In this document: positions 25,276 through 39,500 of the stretch, in pieces
Position numbering within the stretch: the first letter of the stretch is position 1
Layout: each line of letters begins with the position of its first letter
Assembly: GCF_011397635.1 (NCBI RefSeq)
Contig: NC_064767.1
Location: forward strand, 2,477,501 to 2,541,500
Source: Epinephelus fuscoguttatus
Taxonomy: Eukaryota > Chordata > Actinopteri > Perciformes > Serranidae
Length of the DNA: 64,000 bases
Direction of reading: 5' to 3'
The notes under the pieces: model-generated
Seen by the model: the letters and a program-made list of their open reading frames with translations, nothing else
The model's database searches: none
Told to the model about the DNA's origin: nothing
Made by a program: the position numbers and the translations under genes

Positions 25276-25500
25276 CTTGGCGGCTCGTTTCTTCCTCCTC
25301 CGTCACTCGAACTGTTGCAGCTGACTTTACACCACTTCTGGAGAAAAGTGGAGATCACAGTTTGCACTCAAACTAAATCCAACGCGAGGGAGCAACGAAC
25401 ACACACTACACAGGACACCGGAAGCTGGTGTGTGCAGGATTCAACTGTCCCGCCGAAATGCATTATGGGTATTATTTTTACAAGCGTTACGTCGTGTAGT
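25276..25500 (-). promoter_or_regulatory. cdc5l: cdc5l upstream region
   Basis: The 225 bases upstream of the cdc5l start codon precede the left arm of a large inverted repeat. On the minus strand CCCATAATGCATTT (about 25456-25469) resembles the core of a ZNF143/Staf site, common in housekeeping promoters. This is suggestive only. Confidence 0.3.
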
Positions 25501-25504
25501 GTCC

Positions 25505-25878
25505 CCCCCATAGACATATATACATAGACGCCGCATCGACTGCCTGAGCGCGTCCTCGCTGGCCGCCATCTTGGATGGGTCTCGCTTCGCCTCCACAGTG
25601 CATTCACTTCTATTGAGGAAGGAGCTGTATGCACAAATAAAATAGAATAACTCGCTGAATTTTCAACTGATTTTCACGCGGTTTGGTTTGTTACAAACGG
25701 CACACATGTAGTTATGATGCAGGATGCTTTCGTACATTAAAAATGCGGGATTTCATGCTTTAATACTTCCTGCAGATAGCAACAGCATGTTATTTAGATC
25801 ACAACACAGTTATTCACCTCAACCTCAGAGTGGGATGGAGATATATACATATATATAGATAGACAGATAGATAGATAG

Positions 25879-25940
<62 letters not shown>

Positions 25941-27195
25941 TGTATAAACACAATATACACAATACAAAACAGTATAGCATATTAATAAATTTATTAATGT
26001 ATTTTAATAAAGAAAAAGCTCTATTGTTGATTGAGTTTATTTCTCACACACACCCACTCTCTTTTATACCCACAGCCATCAGACTTCATAATGCTTTGTT
26101 AAATAGATGATCTTACAGACTTATTTGAAATTTTCTTTTCGGGGATTAGTAAAGTTATTCTTATTACAATGACTGCTGTGATCCCTCAAAAGTAGTAAAA
26201 AACATTTTCAGTATTTACATAAACCCTGAAATTAATTTTGGTATTGGTATTATAACTATGAAAATGGGACTGTGGTCAAGATAATTTGAAAAAAGATACA
26301 GAAGGATGAGCAGCAGGGGATATTTGCAGCACAGCTGGTGGAAAAGTGAATATGTGCACAAAGGTGTGCTAGGCAAGGCAAGGCAAGTTTATTTGTATAG
26401 CACAATTCAACACAAGGTAATTCAAAGTGCTTTACAGAGACATTAAAAGCAACAAGACACTATTTAAAACAATAAAAACAGTCGATTGAAAAGGGAAATA
26501 GAAATTGAGAATAATAGTGATAATAATAAAATACAGTAACATAAAATAAAAACAGGCTCAATACATTGAACCGTCAGGATAAGAAAAGAAGTAGAATAAT
26601 AAAGGGCATAAATCAGCAGTGTGTAGTTAAAAAGTACGGGCAGTAGAATACAGCAGGTAAGTATTTAATCTAAGAGTACGCTTCAGTAAACAATAGTGTT
26701 TTTAACCCTGATTTAAAGGAGCTGACAGTTTGAGCAGACCTCAGATCTACATATTATGCTATACATAATATGCTACATATATATATATATATATATAGAT
26801 AGATAGATAGATAGATACATATACATACATACATATATCCCACTCTGGGGTTGAGGTGAATAAAAGCACTGTGTTGTGATCTAAATAACATGCTGTTGCT
26901 ATCTGCAGAAAGTATTAAAGCATGAAATCCCGCATTTTTAATGTACGAAAGCATCCTGCATCATAACTACATGTGTGCCGTTTGTAACAAACCAAACCGC
27001 GTGAAAATCAGTTGAAAATTCAGCGAGTTATTCTATTTTACTTGTGCATACAGCTCCTTCCTCAATCGAAGTGAATGCACTGTGGAGGCGAAGCGAGACG
27101 CATCCAAGATGGCGGCCGACCAGGATGTCGGCTCCAATAGGCAGCGGCAGTCAATGCAGCGCCTATGTATATGTCTGTATATATGTCTATGTGTT
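25505..27195. mobile_element. Large inverted repeat (foldback) of about 1.7 kb
   Basis: The left arm (about 25505-25855) and right arm (about 26828-27195) are near-identical reverse complements over about 350 bases. Shared blocks are GGCCGCCATCTTGGATG, CTCGCTGAATTTTCAACTGA, TTACAAACGGCACACATGTA and GCATGTTATTTAGATCACAA. The outer ends share CCCCATAGACATATATACAT. The roughly 1-kb centre holds CA/TA/GATA microsatellites and a separate repeat (26376-26740). No transposase is visible. It lies just upstream of cdc5l. Confidence 0.85.
26376..26740 (-). mobile_element. Minus-strand copy of the LINE/SINE 3' end
   Basis: The sequence starts AGGCAAGGCAAGTTTATTTG and runs through 'caaagtgctttacagag', the reverse complement of the 3' end seen at 24700-24763. 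It lies in the loop of the large inverted repeat. Confidence 0.6.
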
Positions 27196-27682
27196 CCCCC
27201 TTCAAACACATCCCGATCACTTAATTAATTTCTCCAACCTGTTGTGTTTTATTAACAAACTAAACATAACTTTACACTAATTTACCGGACAGGTTTACAA
27301 TGAACACAACAAGCTAACCCGGGACGGAGACAGTTCCGGGGACAGTATTTTAAAGGGACACTAACTTCGCCATGACACCAGTTCAATCTGTGCTTTGTGT
27401 TTTTAAGCGTTATTTATGCAAATATAGAGAGTTACACACGCACATGTACAAACCAAGGAGTTGCTCACATTTTGTTTAATTATGTTGCTTCTAAAGTCAA
27501 AGAAACCCGCCTCAAAATTATGAAATAAACCAGGGACGACTATGATCAGAGGTGCAGAGGCCAGGCCAGAGACATCTGACTGTATTTATGAAGCAGCGAC
27601 TGTTGTGACTCTAAACTAAAGTCCAGAGACTGTTTGTTTCCTCTGAATCATTCCAGTGTGTCTTTACAGCCAGCTCTCAGCT

Positions 27683-28270
27683 GATGGAAGTGGCTGCTTC
27701 CTTTTCTCCCACTATTTACACTGGTGGTGTTGAAGTGCACGTGTTCACCCTCACGTGACTGATGCTTGCCTCTCAGTCAGAATACTAACACCTAACATCT
27801 GGCTTTAATCTGTCTGAACTCACTGACAGAAGGACTGTAAGAGACATTTGGGCAGCTGTGTATTAATATGTCTCACTGACTATATGAAGATTCTGCTGCT
27901 GTCCATTCATATTGGAGCTGCTGTATATTTGGGCCGAGGGCGCCACCTGCAGTGTGGAGGCGGCACTGGGTGGATGTGAAGAATGAGACTGATGTGAGAG
28001 CAGCTGTTTGTCACCGCCCCTTCATTCCTGTTGGCACTTTAGTTTCACTTTGTGTGCTCGTCGTCGTGTCGCAGCTTCTTGTCTCCATCTAAAGGTTTGT
28101 AAGCTTTGACACTTTTCACTGTGTGACTCTTGAATGACTCTTTGTTAGTTCACTTCCTGTAGAAACTTGTTAAAGTGGAGTTCAGTTTCCACCATGAGAG
28201 GAGGATCAGTGAGGACCGGACAGACACGTCCCTCCAAACCCTCTGAAGAAGAACACAAACTCTTCAGTCC
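27683..28270 (+). repeat. Segmental duplication, NLR1 upstream block
   Basis: This block is nearly identical to 52693-53715, which carries about 380 extra bases (52776-53156). It includes ATGAGAGGAGGATCAGTGAG at 28194-28213, opening a short frame that may be a 5' leader exon of the NLR transcript. I could not connect it in frame to the later exons. Confidence 0.7.
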
Positions 28271-30014
28271 GCACTTTCACTTCACTTCTTACTCTCACAG
28301 TTTGTCACCAACTATTTAGACTCTGAAAGAAAAGTTAGAGGTCCACGCATGCGCACAGTAACGTGTTTTTTCAGTAGAGGGAGGTGCTGCTTGGTTACGT
28401 GCATGCGCGTGTCAGTGTTTGAATAAACAGATAAGGGCGCGCGCAGGTCGCAGTCAGTTCTTTCCTGTTCAGAGCGTCGGGGTCGGGAGCGCGCAAAACA
28501 CACTTTGGGTTCATTTGCTCTTTTACGCACCTGTGGCGCGCTTGGGCGCGTGCTGGGATCAGAGAGGTTATATCATAGAGGCTGAGATGATCATGGCAAA
28601 TCACATTCAGTCTTTGCATCCCCTTTACACGCAGAGCTCTCCACGTCATGACGCACGGACACTTTGGATCCTTTTTGTTCAGAGGAAACTTTGGGTGCGC
28701 TCCGAATCACATCCTTTCTACGTTTAGTAGGTCCTGCAGCTGCTCTTAAAAAGTACCTCCTGTTCCATGCAGTCTGCACACAATCAGGACAGACTACTGT
28801 CTCATAACAGGACGCCCTGAACTTTGACCCTCCTGCTTCTATACCTGTGACCATGGAGACAAAGCTAACGCCTCTATCATCCACAGCTACAGAGCCAGAA
28901 GACAAAATTGATTCCTAGTGCTGCACAATTTGATAAAAATGTGCGATTGCTATTTGAGTGGACAATATCGCGATTGCGATCACAATATAATAAATAAATG
29001 GTATCATGAGTCTTCTTGCTACATTATATCAGGGGGGCACTGACCTGACCTGACAGAGTTATTGTTATTTAACTTTTAAACTTTTACACAGCACGTCTTT
29101 CTGTTCAATGTCGCCGTACCTGAATCCAAAGTATCGCCATGTAATAGACATTTTTTTTTTTTACCATCAGCTCAGCCTGTTAATGGTCGTGCTCATGCTC
29201 TTCTTCAGCGTCTGTGTTGGTCACTGCTGCAGCCGGGTGGTCACCTGAAAGTCCCTGTACATATGTAGGCCATGTTGTGTTTTCTGGCTTTCTCTATTTT
29301 TGTAATGTTTTAACTTTAGTCACGCGAAATGCTTTTTACCCTTTTATACAAATAAAAAACACGCAGACTGAATGAAATTCTGGCTCTTTATTTGTAAAAA
29401 GGAAGAAATGCACCAAAACAGTCTTCTCTGGTTGCAAAGCCAACAATGGTAACACAGCAACAACAGTGATCAACAAAATGATCAACAAAAACAGTGAGTA
29501 AAGAACAACAAAATGCTCAGTACTTAAATGGTAACATAAAATAAATAAACACATTTAAATAATATCTTGCCTTTGCCTTCCCATTGAGCTTTTCGCGGTA
29601 CAGACCGACTGTTTTCTTTACTTTGGTCAATGTTGCCGTCCTTTTGTTTCATCCACGCTCACCGTTTCAGGTAACAATTATGGAGATAGATTTGTTTCAT
29701 AATTATGTGTGTGAACAGTTCGACAATCTGTGTAAATGTGTCATCTGTAAATATAAAACACCTTCCACAATTACAAAAAAAAAGAAACTCACAAAAATAT
29801 TTTGCAAGTATAAAACAGATCTGCAAATACACAAACACATTCCACAAATAAAAAAACTATCTGTGAACACATTAAATTAATTTGCAAATAAATGAAAATC
29901 ATTTGTGAATATCTTCCTAACATTTACAACTTTCTAACAGGCATTTGTGGATCTCAGTTCTACTCAGGTGGATTTGCTTTTTACACACACACAGAGTTAC
30001 ACACACAACAGAGG
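28271..30014. other. Sequence unique to the NLR1 copy
   Basis: This stretch is absent from the second copy. It contains a CpG-rich patch (about 28430-28570) and a 'cctagtgctgcacaatttgat' sequence near 28914, typical of an interspersed repeat end. No exon is recognisable. Confidence 0.4.
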
Positions 30015-30308
30015 CTGAGAAAACCTTCTTCTTCTTCCTTCACATCATTTCACTCACTGTTGTTCTCTCTCTCATGGAGTCTCTGTCCATAAATGTGCTG
30101 CCATGTGTGAATGAAGCTGTAAGAAACATCAGCGTAAACGTCTCCTCTGTCTCAATGAGCAAATATCACTTTAACAAATCCATGACGGCAGCAGTGTCAC
30201 ATATTTCCTGTGTGAACAGGGCTTAAAAGAGCCAGTCTGCCTCCAGTCTGAGTCCTGATGGAGCACATGGTCCCACTCAGATCAACAGAAAACTCTTTGT
30301 GTCCACAG

Positions 30309-30364
30309 ACCTGGTCCAGACAGCAGAGAGCTGCAGAGTGATGAAGTCCATGAGAAGAAACTGA
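30309..30364 (+). other. Candidate small 5' exon of NLR1 (non-coding)
   Basis: A 56-nt segment bounded by an acceptor (TCCACAG) and donor (GTAAGT), duplicated exactly at 54616-54671. Frames compatible with the downstream exon contain stops, so I treat it as 5' UTR. Confidence 0.45.
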
Positions 30365-30556
30365 GTAAGTGGACCTTTGATTGATTCCAGTCTCTAATGT
30401 GTCTCTGTTGGTTCATGTGTTCACCTCCTGTCTTTGATCCAGACTCCACAGCACAAAGTTTATCTGACAACAAGCACTTTAAAGTCTAATGATGAACCTG
30501 TCTGTCTGTCTGTCTGTCTGTCTGTCTTCATCAGGAGGCTGCAGGTTATCACCAAC

Positions 30557-33479
30557 ATGAAAAGGTATCACACTCAACACTTGACATCACATTTGATCCT
30601 GTTTCACCTTCAACATGTTCATCAACTCTCTGTTTCCTGTTTCTCTGCTCTCTCACCTCAACACTGACTCATAATAAACCTGTAAATGTACTCAAAGAGC
30701 CACAATGTGTCAATATAACCAGTTAATGGTCGGGACCTCAGAACCTCCGACCTTATGAACGCCTCTTAATCTAAAGCAGATTAACAAAACACATGCAGGT
30801 TAGTCTGTCACACCTCGTGTTAAGGGGTGTACCCTTCAGACAAACTATAGAAAAGCAACATACTTAAAATGACATGAACTTTTATAGAATTTACATCCTT
30901 AAAATGACAAACTTTTATGATAGCAACAATAGTTATCTGCTGCTGTGTGTGTATTAACTCTGGGGTTTTTAACCAGGGGTTACACAGAGACAAAAGTTTT
31001 CAAAGTGAATCCAACAGAAACAAATGAGAGCATCTGTGAGTGTGAGGACGATCAGCCCATGGTTTCATGTCAGAATAATATGAGCCGTGTTCACACTTTA
31101 GTCTTTGTATGTATGTATTTGTGTTGTATATATAGTGAACGTTACATGATGTGTCTCTGTTAAAGTGTCTCAAGCAGCAGACTGAACACATGTTGCACAA
31201 ACTGTTGATACAAAAACTGTCAGTGTGCAGGTCCACAGGGTGGAGGTTTGGATTGTGAGCTCCCCCTGGTGGTCAGTGAGGTTTACAGCTGCTCTCAGTG
31301 TTCCTGTCAGTCTGCTGTCATCCTGTAGGATTCTACTTCTCCTGTTGATAGCTGCTGATACTGAGGCTGAAGACTGAAAACTGAATTTCCCTCCCTGCTG
31401 GTCTTCCTCTCTGTGTGCTAGGATCCATCAGAGACCAGACTCCCCTCGACCTGAACCTGACCCCAGCTGTGTGTCCCTTCAGACTGACCAGTCACATGAA
31501 CATGGCATCGATGTTAAAGGACGAAAAGTCTCTGCTGCACAGTAAGCTGACATTAAATGTAAAATGAGCCTGACAGCTTCCCAGTTTAACTGGTCTTGTC
31601 TCCATCATCTCCATCATCTCCATGCCCCAAGCCTCGCTTTCCGTCATCTAAAAGTCACTCAGGAAGCGAGTACAGTCTCAACACAGTCTCTTCCACGGTC
31701 CATATCCCACTCAGTCAATCTCCACTCAAAACACAAAATCCATCATGTAACTTTAGCCTCCCTCCATTGTCCCGACAACTGTGGCCTAATGCTAAAAGAA
31801 TTCTGTCATGTCAGTCGTCATGCTCACTGCTCCGTCAACACGAGCTCTCTTCTGGAGGCCATCATCACCCCCAAAGAATAAAATAAAGAAAACTCTGAAA
31901 CGTTAACAGACCTGTTCTTTTTCTCGATCTGTAGAGTTTAAGACTGTTGCATCACCACCACCCACTGGATTGCAACAGTTTCACAGTGCAAACTATTTAC
32001 AGTGTCCATTCAAATAGATCCCAATCAAGACATCTTACGTTTTGTAATCCAGACCCAATTATGATCTGCCAGGAAGTCGTAGTTGGAAATCCAACAGGAG
32101 TGGACAGAAGTGCGAAAAAGAAAACTGTGCAGGGCGTGCCTGGTCTCACTCCAAAGTCGTCAAAATCCGGCAATTGGGCAGTGACTTGTGGTGTCACACA
32201 CCAACGAAAAAAGGCCTTTACCATTGGCATGATATGGGGCCGGATGCCATTATAGTTTCACGGTGCCCGACGACCTCAGGGGCAAATGCAACGGGACAAA
32301 GACAAAAGTTACGGCGGTGAAAGTCCTCCTGGGATGGGCAGGGAGGGGTGGTGGATGGATTCAGCAAACTCCAACTTTCACCTGAGAGAGCGGTGTTCAT
32401 GTCCCATAAGATTCTAGAGCCAAACACTGTTCTTTTATCCTAAATTTAACCACATGCTTTTGATGCCTAAACCCAACTATGTGTTTGTTGTTGAAGGGAA
32501 AAAAAAGTTAATTCAAAGTGTTGTACTGTTGTAGTGTGGTTTTTTTTTAAGAGACTGTATGTAGAAGTTTTCTGTGAAAACAGACAATGGACATGGTGTC
32601 CCAGAACGTAAACAACCAACGCACTCAGGGTGCCTTGTGTGTTGTATGTGGACGAGGAATGTCTGTGACCAAACGTGGATATGTGACATGGTCGGAGTGA
32701 GAAATGTGTTGGCAGGGCTCTAGTATTGTGTAAAGATGTTGGTCAAGATGTTCAGTGACTGTGTTGTCCTGACATCAGTAGGGAGTTCATTCCACCGCAG
32801 AGGAACCAGAACAGAAAAGAGTCTTGACCGAGATCAAAGACCACACCACCAGGGACAGGGCAGCTAACTGTCCAGAGGTAAAGGAGGAGGGTAGGGTTTG
32901 ATGGCTTGTTGGTATGAAGGACCAGCTGCAGAGGTCTGAAGACAAGCTGCAGTTCAACAAGACAAAGATTTAGCACTATCAGAAACTGACCCTGCACTCA
33001 GATGTGCTGCGTCCAAAACCCAAAACAGGCCACAGTTTCAATTGGAGTGGCAGCTCAACAGTGTGAAGTCTTAGCACATCTGACTGACAACACACTGGTT
33101 AAACATTCACATACACTGAATACAAACAAGCATTGAGATAAAATAACTTTTATTATCCAATAAAACCAATGAAATCAGAGACAGAAATCTTGTGTGTTCA
33201 GTAAATGTCAGTGTTTCTATCAGTTTCCAGCAGCAGAGAGAAAAGTCCCCTGTACCCAGCTGTGTGTCCATGAAGAGTGATGAGTCTATGGATCGTTTCA
33301 TTGACTTCAAAGATGGACGTCCTTCTTCTGACCCACTGTAAGTACTTAAAACTGTCAACTGAAACAGATGGGCTATCAGTTACACAGATACAGAACTGGT
33401 AGTTCATGATTTACAGTGTTGTTTACATCTGGTTTTCATGACAATCAATTATGTCAGAGCACAACATCTTTAACTAACT

Positions 33480-33527
<48 letters not shown>

Positions 33528-36500
33528 TCATAACTTAAAGCAGTCTCCTGGTGCAAACACAACGGGTCTCATTCATGTAAAGTGAGTAAATCTGTGTGTA
33601 GATTTGCACATAAAAGCCTACTCTACTAAAAACCTACTCCGGATTCAGGAACGCCGCGGCAAACTCAGATTTGATCGTAAACACGTGTGTATGATCATGA
33701 ATGCCAATCCATCGTAAAGTGACAGCGCACTCCGGTAATCAGCAATTAGCATAAATCCCGCCCATTAATAGCCAATGACCACCATATAAGGAGGTGTAGG
33801 TGCATCCTGTCGATCTGTCAGTCATGGCGCAAAGAAAGAAAGAGACAGAAAGAAAAAATTTTCAAGTGGAGATCGAAATAACTTTGGGTGAAGTGGACTT
33901 AAGAAAAAACATTTTATTTTCTTCAGTTAGTAGTGGTGTGACAGGGACAGGCAAAGCGAAGGCCTGGAGGGAGGTAACAGATGCTGTTGATGTTGTCCCC
34001 GTAGTACAAAGAACCATGTCAGAGAGGTGAAGCGTAAATGGTTTGATATGAAACTGGAGGCAAAGAAACGCAAGCACACACACAAAATACAGCGGTCACC
34101 AAACAAACAGAAGATTAATTTGTGGGTTTCTGAATGAAGTGGGAACGGGAAACCAGAGATGTTTTGTGTGTAATGGATAAACTCTAAATCAGTGATGGCT
34201 GTTGGAATGTAGAGCTATTTAACATTTATTTTAACAGATGATACGATAACATATAGCCTACAGCAGTTTGTATGCATCATCTTCAAATGATTTGAATCCT
34301 AAAAGCCTAAAGCTCTGCTTTATACAACGTAAATTTAAACATTTGTCAAATCAGATTTATTAATTCAAATGATCAAAAAGCCACAACATGGATCTTAAAC
34401 CTGCTAATTGCCAACGAATTTAACTAAATGTGTTATATTTTTAATATTTTGTTATGTTTAGATTATGTGTTTCAAAGGCATCTGTGTATTGTGTACATAA
34501 CAGAGCGCAATACGAGTTAAAATTGTAATTTCCAAAAGTGACAAGCAATATTTATGTGCTTTACTAAATTTACACAAGCACTACGAGAGGTCAGGAGCAG
34601 GAGTAGCTTTTGTTAGTAGCTACGAAAAGATCGGAGCTACTAAAATATTGATGAATGTGGACATGCACGTCAATTTCCGTCTGCGAACAGTTTACACACA
34701 AATTCCTTCTGCTCATGTTTCATGAATGAGACCCAATGTGAGCTAATTCTTTCACAGAGTCAACCAGGGGAGGCCAAAGTTTCAGATTGCTGCAGATTTT
34801 TGGGGACTGGCAGACAACTGGAGACTAGCTGAAGTCCTCTGGGCAGTAGTTCTAGATTTTTTAAGGACTACCTGCAGCAGTATGGCAAACAGTTTCTGAA
34901 GCTTATGGTCCAGATGCAGAGGCTTGAGGACTCACTAAAGTGGTCTGGAAACAAATTAAAGAGGTTGTGGACTAGCTCCAGAGTTTTAGGTCAATTGCTG
35001 CAGAGGTTTTTGGACTATTTTCAAAAGGCTGCGTCCACGCTTCAGAGTTCTGGGAACAACCAGTGAAGGTATGTGGACTAGTGGCAGATGTTGGGGCCTA
35101 GCTACAGAGGTCTGTACACTAACTACAGACGTTTAAGGACTACCTGCAGAGGTCTGGAGGCAGAGCAGTTTGTTGAAGAGTCAGTTAGTCAGTTAGTTTA
35201 AGAGTTCCCTTTTGAAGGGTTGCCCTTATGTCCTAGGCCTTTGTAGGTAAGTAGTCTTTGGTTTCACAGATGCCTCCAGAAACACCCTCTGATTAAAGCT
35301 AAAGCCTCAGATTGCTAATTGCAATTATAATCAGGGAATGTAGTGCAGGCTCCACCCACAAATGACCAAGACAAAGCTTTACCACTGACAGAAACTGGCC
35401 GTGCTCCCAGATGTGCTGTGGCCCAAAGACAAACACAGGTCACAGTTTCAAGTGTAGGGGCAGGTCAACAGCATCAAGTGTAAGCCTGGCACTGCTATAA
35501 AATTCCAAAATTCCAAGTATCACATCAGATTGTGGTGATCAGTGCCTTTAAGCACACACGCCGCTGCCTCACACACATCCAGCAGTCAGGTCAAGGAATA
35601 TCTATGCTGTGTTTTATGCTGAATAGAAATCTTGTATGTTCAGTAAATGTCAGTGTTTCTATCAGTTTCCAGCAGCAGAGAGAAAAGTCCCCTGTACCCA
35701 GCTGTGTGTCCATGAAGAGTGATCAGTCAAAAGACCATTTCATTGACTTCAAAGATGGACGTCCTTCTTCTGACCTGCTGTAAGTGAATGAAACTGTTGA
35801 ATGAAACAGATGAACTAACTGTTGTGATCCTCAGTCATGAGACACAGAATCAGGTGTCCATCATTTACAGTGTTGTTTACATCTGGTTTTCATTCTGATC
35901 AATCATGGCAGAACACGTCTTTAACTAACTGGTCTGTGTGTGTTTTTGTAAATGATATAAGTTCTACAGTCTCCTGGTGCAAACATCATGTGAGCTCACT
36001 GTTGATGATTCCTCCACAGAGTGGACCAGGAGAGCTCAGAGGTTCCCAGTGCTCAGTCTGCCCAGCAACATCAAACACACCTGGACTCCATATTTATGGT
36101 CTGTACATGTACAACAACTACTTTGACATCTATTCTGTTCACAATCATCTCCATGCTGCACTTTTTACACCAGTGGATTGTCAGTGTGTCCAACATGGAT
36201 CTGATGTTTGAGTGTGTCATTCATATAATATTCTGTTCCAGCTGCTGGAGGAGAACATCCTCACTTTTGTGAAGAACGAGCTGAAGAAGATCCAGAAGGT
36301 TCTGAGTTCAGATTACCCAGAATGCTTAGAGAGTCAGAGGGAGGATGAGGAGGTGTTGGATGGTGAGGATAAAGAGCAGAGGAGGAGCAGCAGAGAGGCA
36401 TTTGTGAAGATCACACTGAACTTCCTGAGGAGAATGAAGCAGGAGGAGCTGGCTGACTGTCTGCAGAGCAGTAAGAGGATTTCTATAAAGATTTAACATG

Positions 36501-39500
36501 ATGGATAAATGGGACGTTTACTAATGTCTCAAGAGACGGACCAAAATATATTCATATACTCATTCTTTGAGGAAATGACATGTTGAAATATTTTCTTTGT
36601 CTTTCTGATCTTCTTTGTTGTGTTCATTCAGGACTTCTTGCTGCAGTCTGTCAGCGTAAACTGAAATCTAACCTGCAGAAGAAGTTCCAGTGTGTGTTTG
36701 AGGGGATCGCTAAAGCAGGAATCCCAACCCTTCTGAATCAGATCTACACAGAGCTCTACATCACAGAGGGAGGGACTGCAGAGGTCAATGATGAACATGA
36801 GGTCAGACAGATTGAAACAGCATCCAGGAAACCACACAGACCAGAAACAACCATCAGACAAGAAGACATCTTTAAAGCCTCACCTGGAAGAGACGAACAA
36901 TCAGAACAGTGATGACTAAGGGAGTGGCTGGCATTGGGAAAACAGTCTTAACACAGAAGTTCACTCTGGACTGGGCTGAAGACAAAGCCAACCAGGACAT
37001 ACAGTTGACATTTCCATTCACTTTCAGAGAGCTGAATATGCTGAAAGAGAAAAAGTACAGCTTGGTGGAACTTGTTCATCACTTCTTTACTGAAACCAAA
37101 GAAGCAGGAATCTGCAGGTTTGAAGAGTTCCAGGTTGTGTTCATCTTTGACGGTCTGGATGAGTGTCGACTTCCTCTGGACTTCCACAACAATGAGATCC
37201 TGACTGATGTTACAGAGTCCACCTCAGTGGATGTGCTGCTGACAAACCTCATCAGGGGGAAACTGCTTCCCTCTGCTCGCCTCTGGATAACCACACGACC
37301 TGCAGCAGCCAATCAGATCCCTCCTGACTGTGTTGACATGGTGACAGAGGTCAGAGGGTTCACTGACCCACAGAAGGAGGAGTACTTCAGGAAGAGATTC
37401 AGAGATGAGGAGCAGGCCAGCAGAATCATCTCCCATATCAAGACATCACGAAGCCTCCACATCATGTGCCACATCCCAGTCTTCTGCTGGATCACTGCTA
37501 CAGTTCTGGAGGATGTGATGAAGAGCAGAGAGGAAGGAGAGCTGCCCAAGACCCTGACTGACATGTACATCCACTTCCTGGTGGTTCAGACCAAAGTGAA
37601 GAGCATCAAGTATGATGGAGGAGCTGAGACAGATCATCACTGGAGTCCAGAGAGCAGGAAGATGATTGAGTCTCTGGGAAAACTGGCTTTTGATCAGCTG
37701 CAGAAAGGCAACCTGATCTTCTATCAATCAGACCTGACAGAGTGCGGCATCGATATCAGAGCAGCCTCAGTGTACTCAGGAGTGTTCACACAGATCTTTA
37801 AAGAGGAGAGAGGACTGTACCAGGACAAGGTGTTCTGCTTCGTCCATCTGAGTGTTCAGGAGTTTCTGGCTGCTCTTCATGTCCATCTGACCTTCATCAA
37901 CTCTGGAGTCAATCTGATGGCAGAACAACAAACAACATCCCGGTGGTCTAAAGTCTTCAGAGAGAAACAGAATCTGAAGTATCTCCACCAGAGTGCTGTG
38001 GACAAGGCCTTACAGAGTCCAAATGGACACCTGGACTTGTTCCTCCGCTTCCTCCTGGGTCTCTCACTGCAGACCAATCAGAGACACCTAAGAGGTCTGC
38101 TGAGAAAGACAGGAAGTGGCTCACAGACCAATCAGGAAACAGTCCAGTACATCAAGAAGAAGATCAACCAGGATCTGTCTGCAGAGAGAAGCATCAATCT
38201 GTTCCACTGTCTGAATGAACTGAATGATCGTTCTCTAGTGGAGGAGATCCAACAGTTCCTGAGTTCAGGACGTCTCTCCACAGATAAACTGTCTCCTGCT
38301 CAGTGGTCAGCTCTGGTCTTCATCTTACTGTCATCAGAAGAGGATCTGAATATGTTTGACCTGAAGAAATATTCTGCTTCAGAGGAGGCTCTTCTGAGGC
38401 TGCTGCCAGTGGTCAAAGCCTCCAACAAACCTCTGTAAGTACAGAGACAGTTGGATTCATATATCATAAGTTAAATGCTCTGTTGTCTTTTCAACTTACT
38501 ATCTTTTTATTTCGCAATGATATCGTCTCTTCAGGCTGAGTGACTGTAACCTCTCAGAGAGAAGCTGTGACGCTCTGTCCTCAGTTCTCAGCTCCCAGTC
38601 CTCCAGTCTGAGACACCTGGACCTGAGTAACAACCACCTGAAGGATTCAGGAGTGAAGCTTCTGTCTGATGGACTGAAGAGTTCACACTGTACACTGGAA
38701 ACTCTCAGGTCAGATCAAGCTGCAGACCATCTGAAATGATTTCACATATTTCTCGAAACTCCACACAGTTTAAACATTCTCTCTCATGTCAGCATTTCTG
38801 AATCTGACAAATGTTCAATCAGGATTTGAAACTTCACAGTTCAGAAACTCTTTTCTGCTTCAATTCCACCTACTGAACAACATACAGATATGAACTCTGG
38901 CTGATATAGAAAAGACCATTATGCTTTCATATCATGTCATGTTTTACTGAACAAATTTAAAGTGGTTGCTTTTCACAGCAATATAGTCCACGATGAGCAG
39001 CGCTAAAATCAACCTGCGTAGTTGTCCCTCCATTGTGACATTAGAAAGTGTCACATTTATCTTGCAAGTGTACTCTTCTTCAACGTTTGCTTTACTTCCT
39101 GGATTTTTCCCACATGGAAATTCTGACCAATCAAGAGCAGCTTTCTCACACAAGGCATTTGATCTGGTCCTCTTGTAAATGCTGCCGTGAGAACACCAAC
39201 CAACTCTAGGCAATTATACAACTTTGGAACAACATGAGTCCCTGATTCAGACCAAAGGAGACCACTCTAGGGCTGACAGCAGCCTGAGACTCACCAACAA
39301 AGAGGATTACATTTTAACACAAATATTTTTTTTTACTTCTTGTTGATTGTTGTCTCTTCAGGCTGAGTGACTGTGACCTCTCAGAGAGAAGCTGTGAAGC
39401 TCTGTCCTCAGTTCTCAGCTCCCAGTCCTCCAGTCTGAGACACCTGGACCTGAGTAACAACCACCTGAAGGATTCAGGAGTGAAACTTCTGTCTGATGGA

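Noticed and set aside
28395-28650. Possible LTR or CpG promoter (GC-rich patch with AATAAA and TTCTTTCCTGTTCAGAG)
   Set aside because: No paired terminal repeat, primer-binding site or retroviral frame was found nearby, so the call is not supported.
31564-31886. 105-residue frame conserved between the two NLR copies (also 55994-56311)
   Set aside because: It follows an exon donor and lies inside an intron. Conservation is explained by the recent segmental duplication, and two frames are open equally.
37079-38077. Several minus-strand frames across the NACHT exon
   Set aside because: Antisense shadows of a long coding exon with no independent support.
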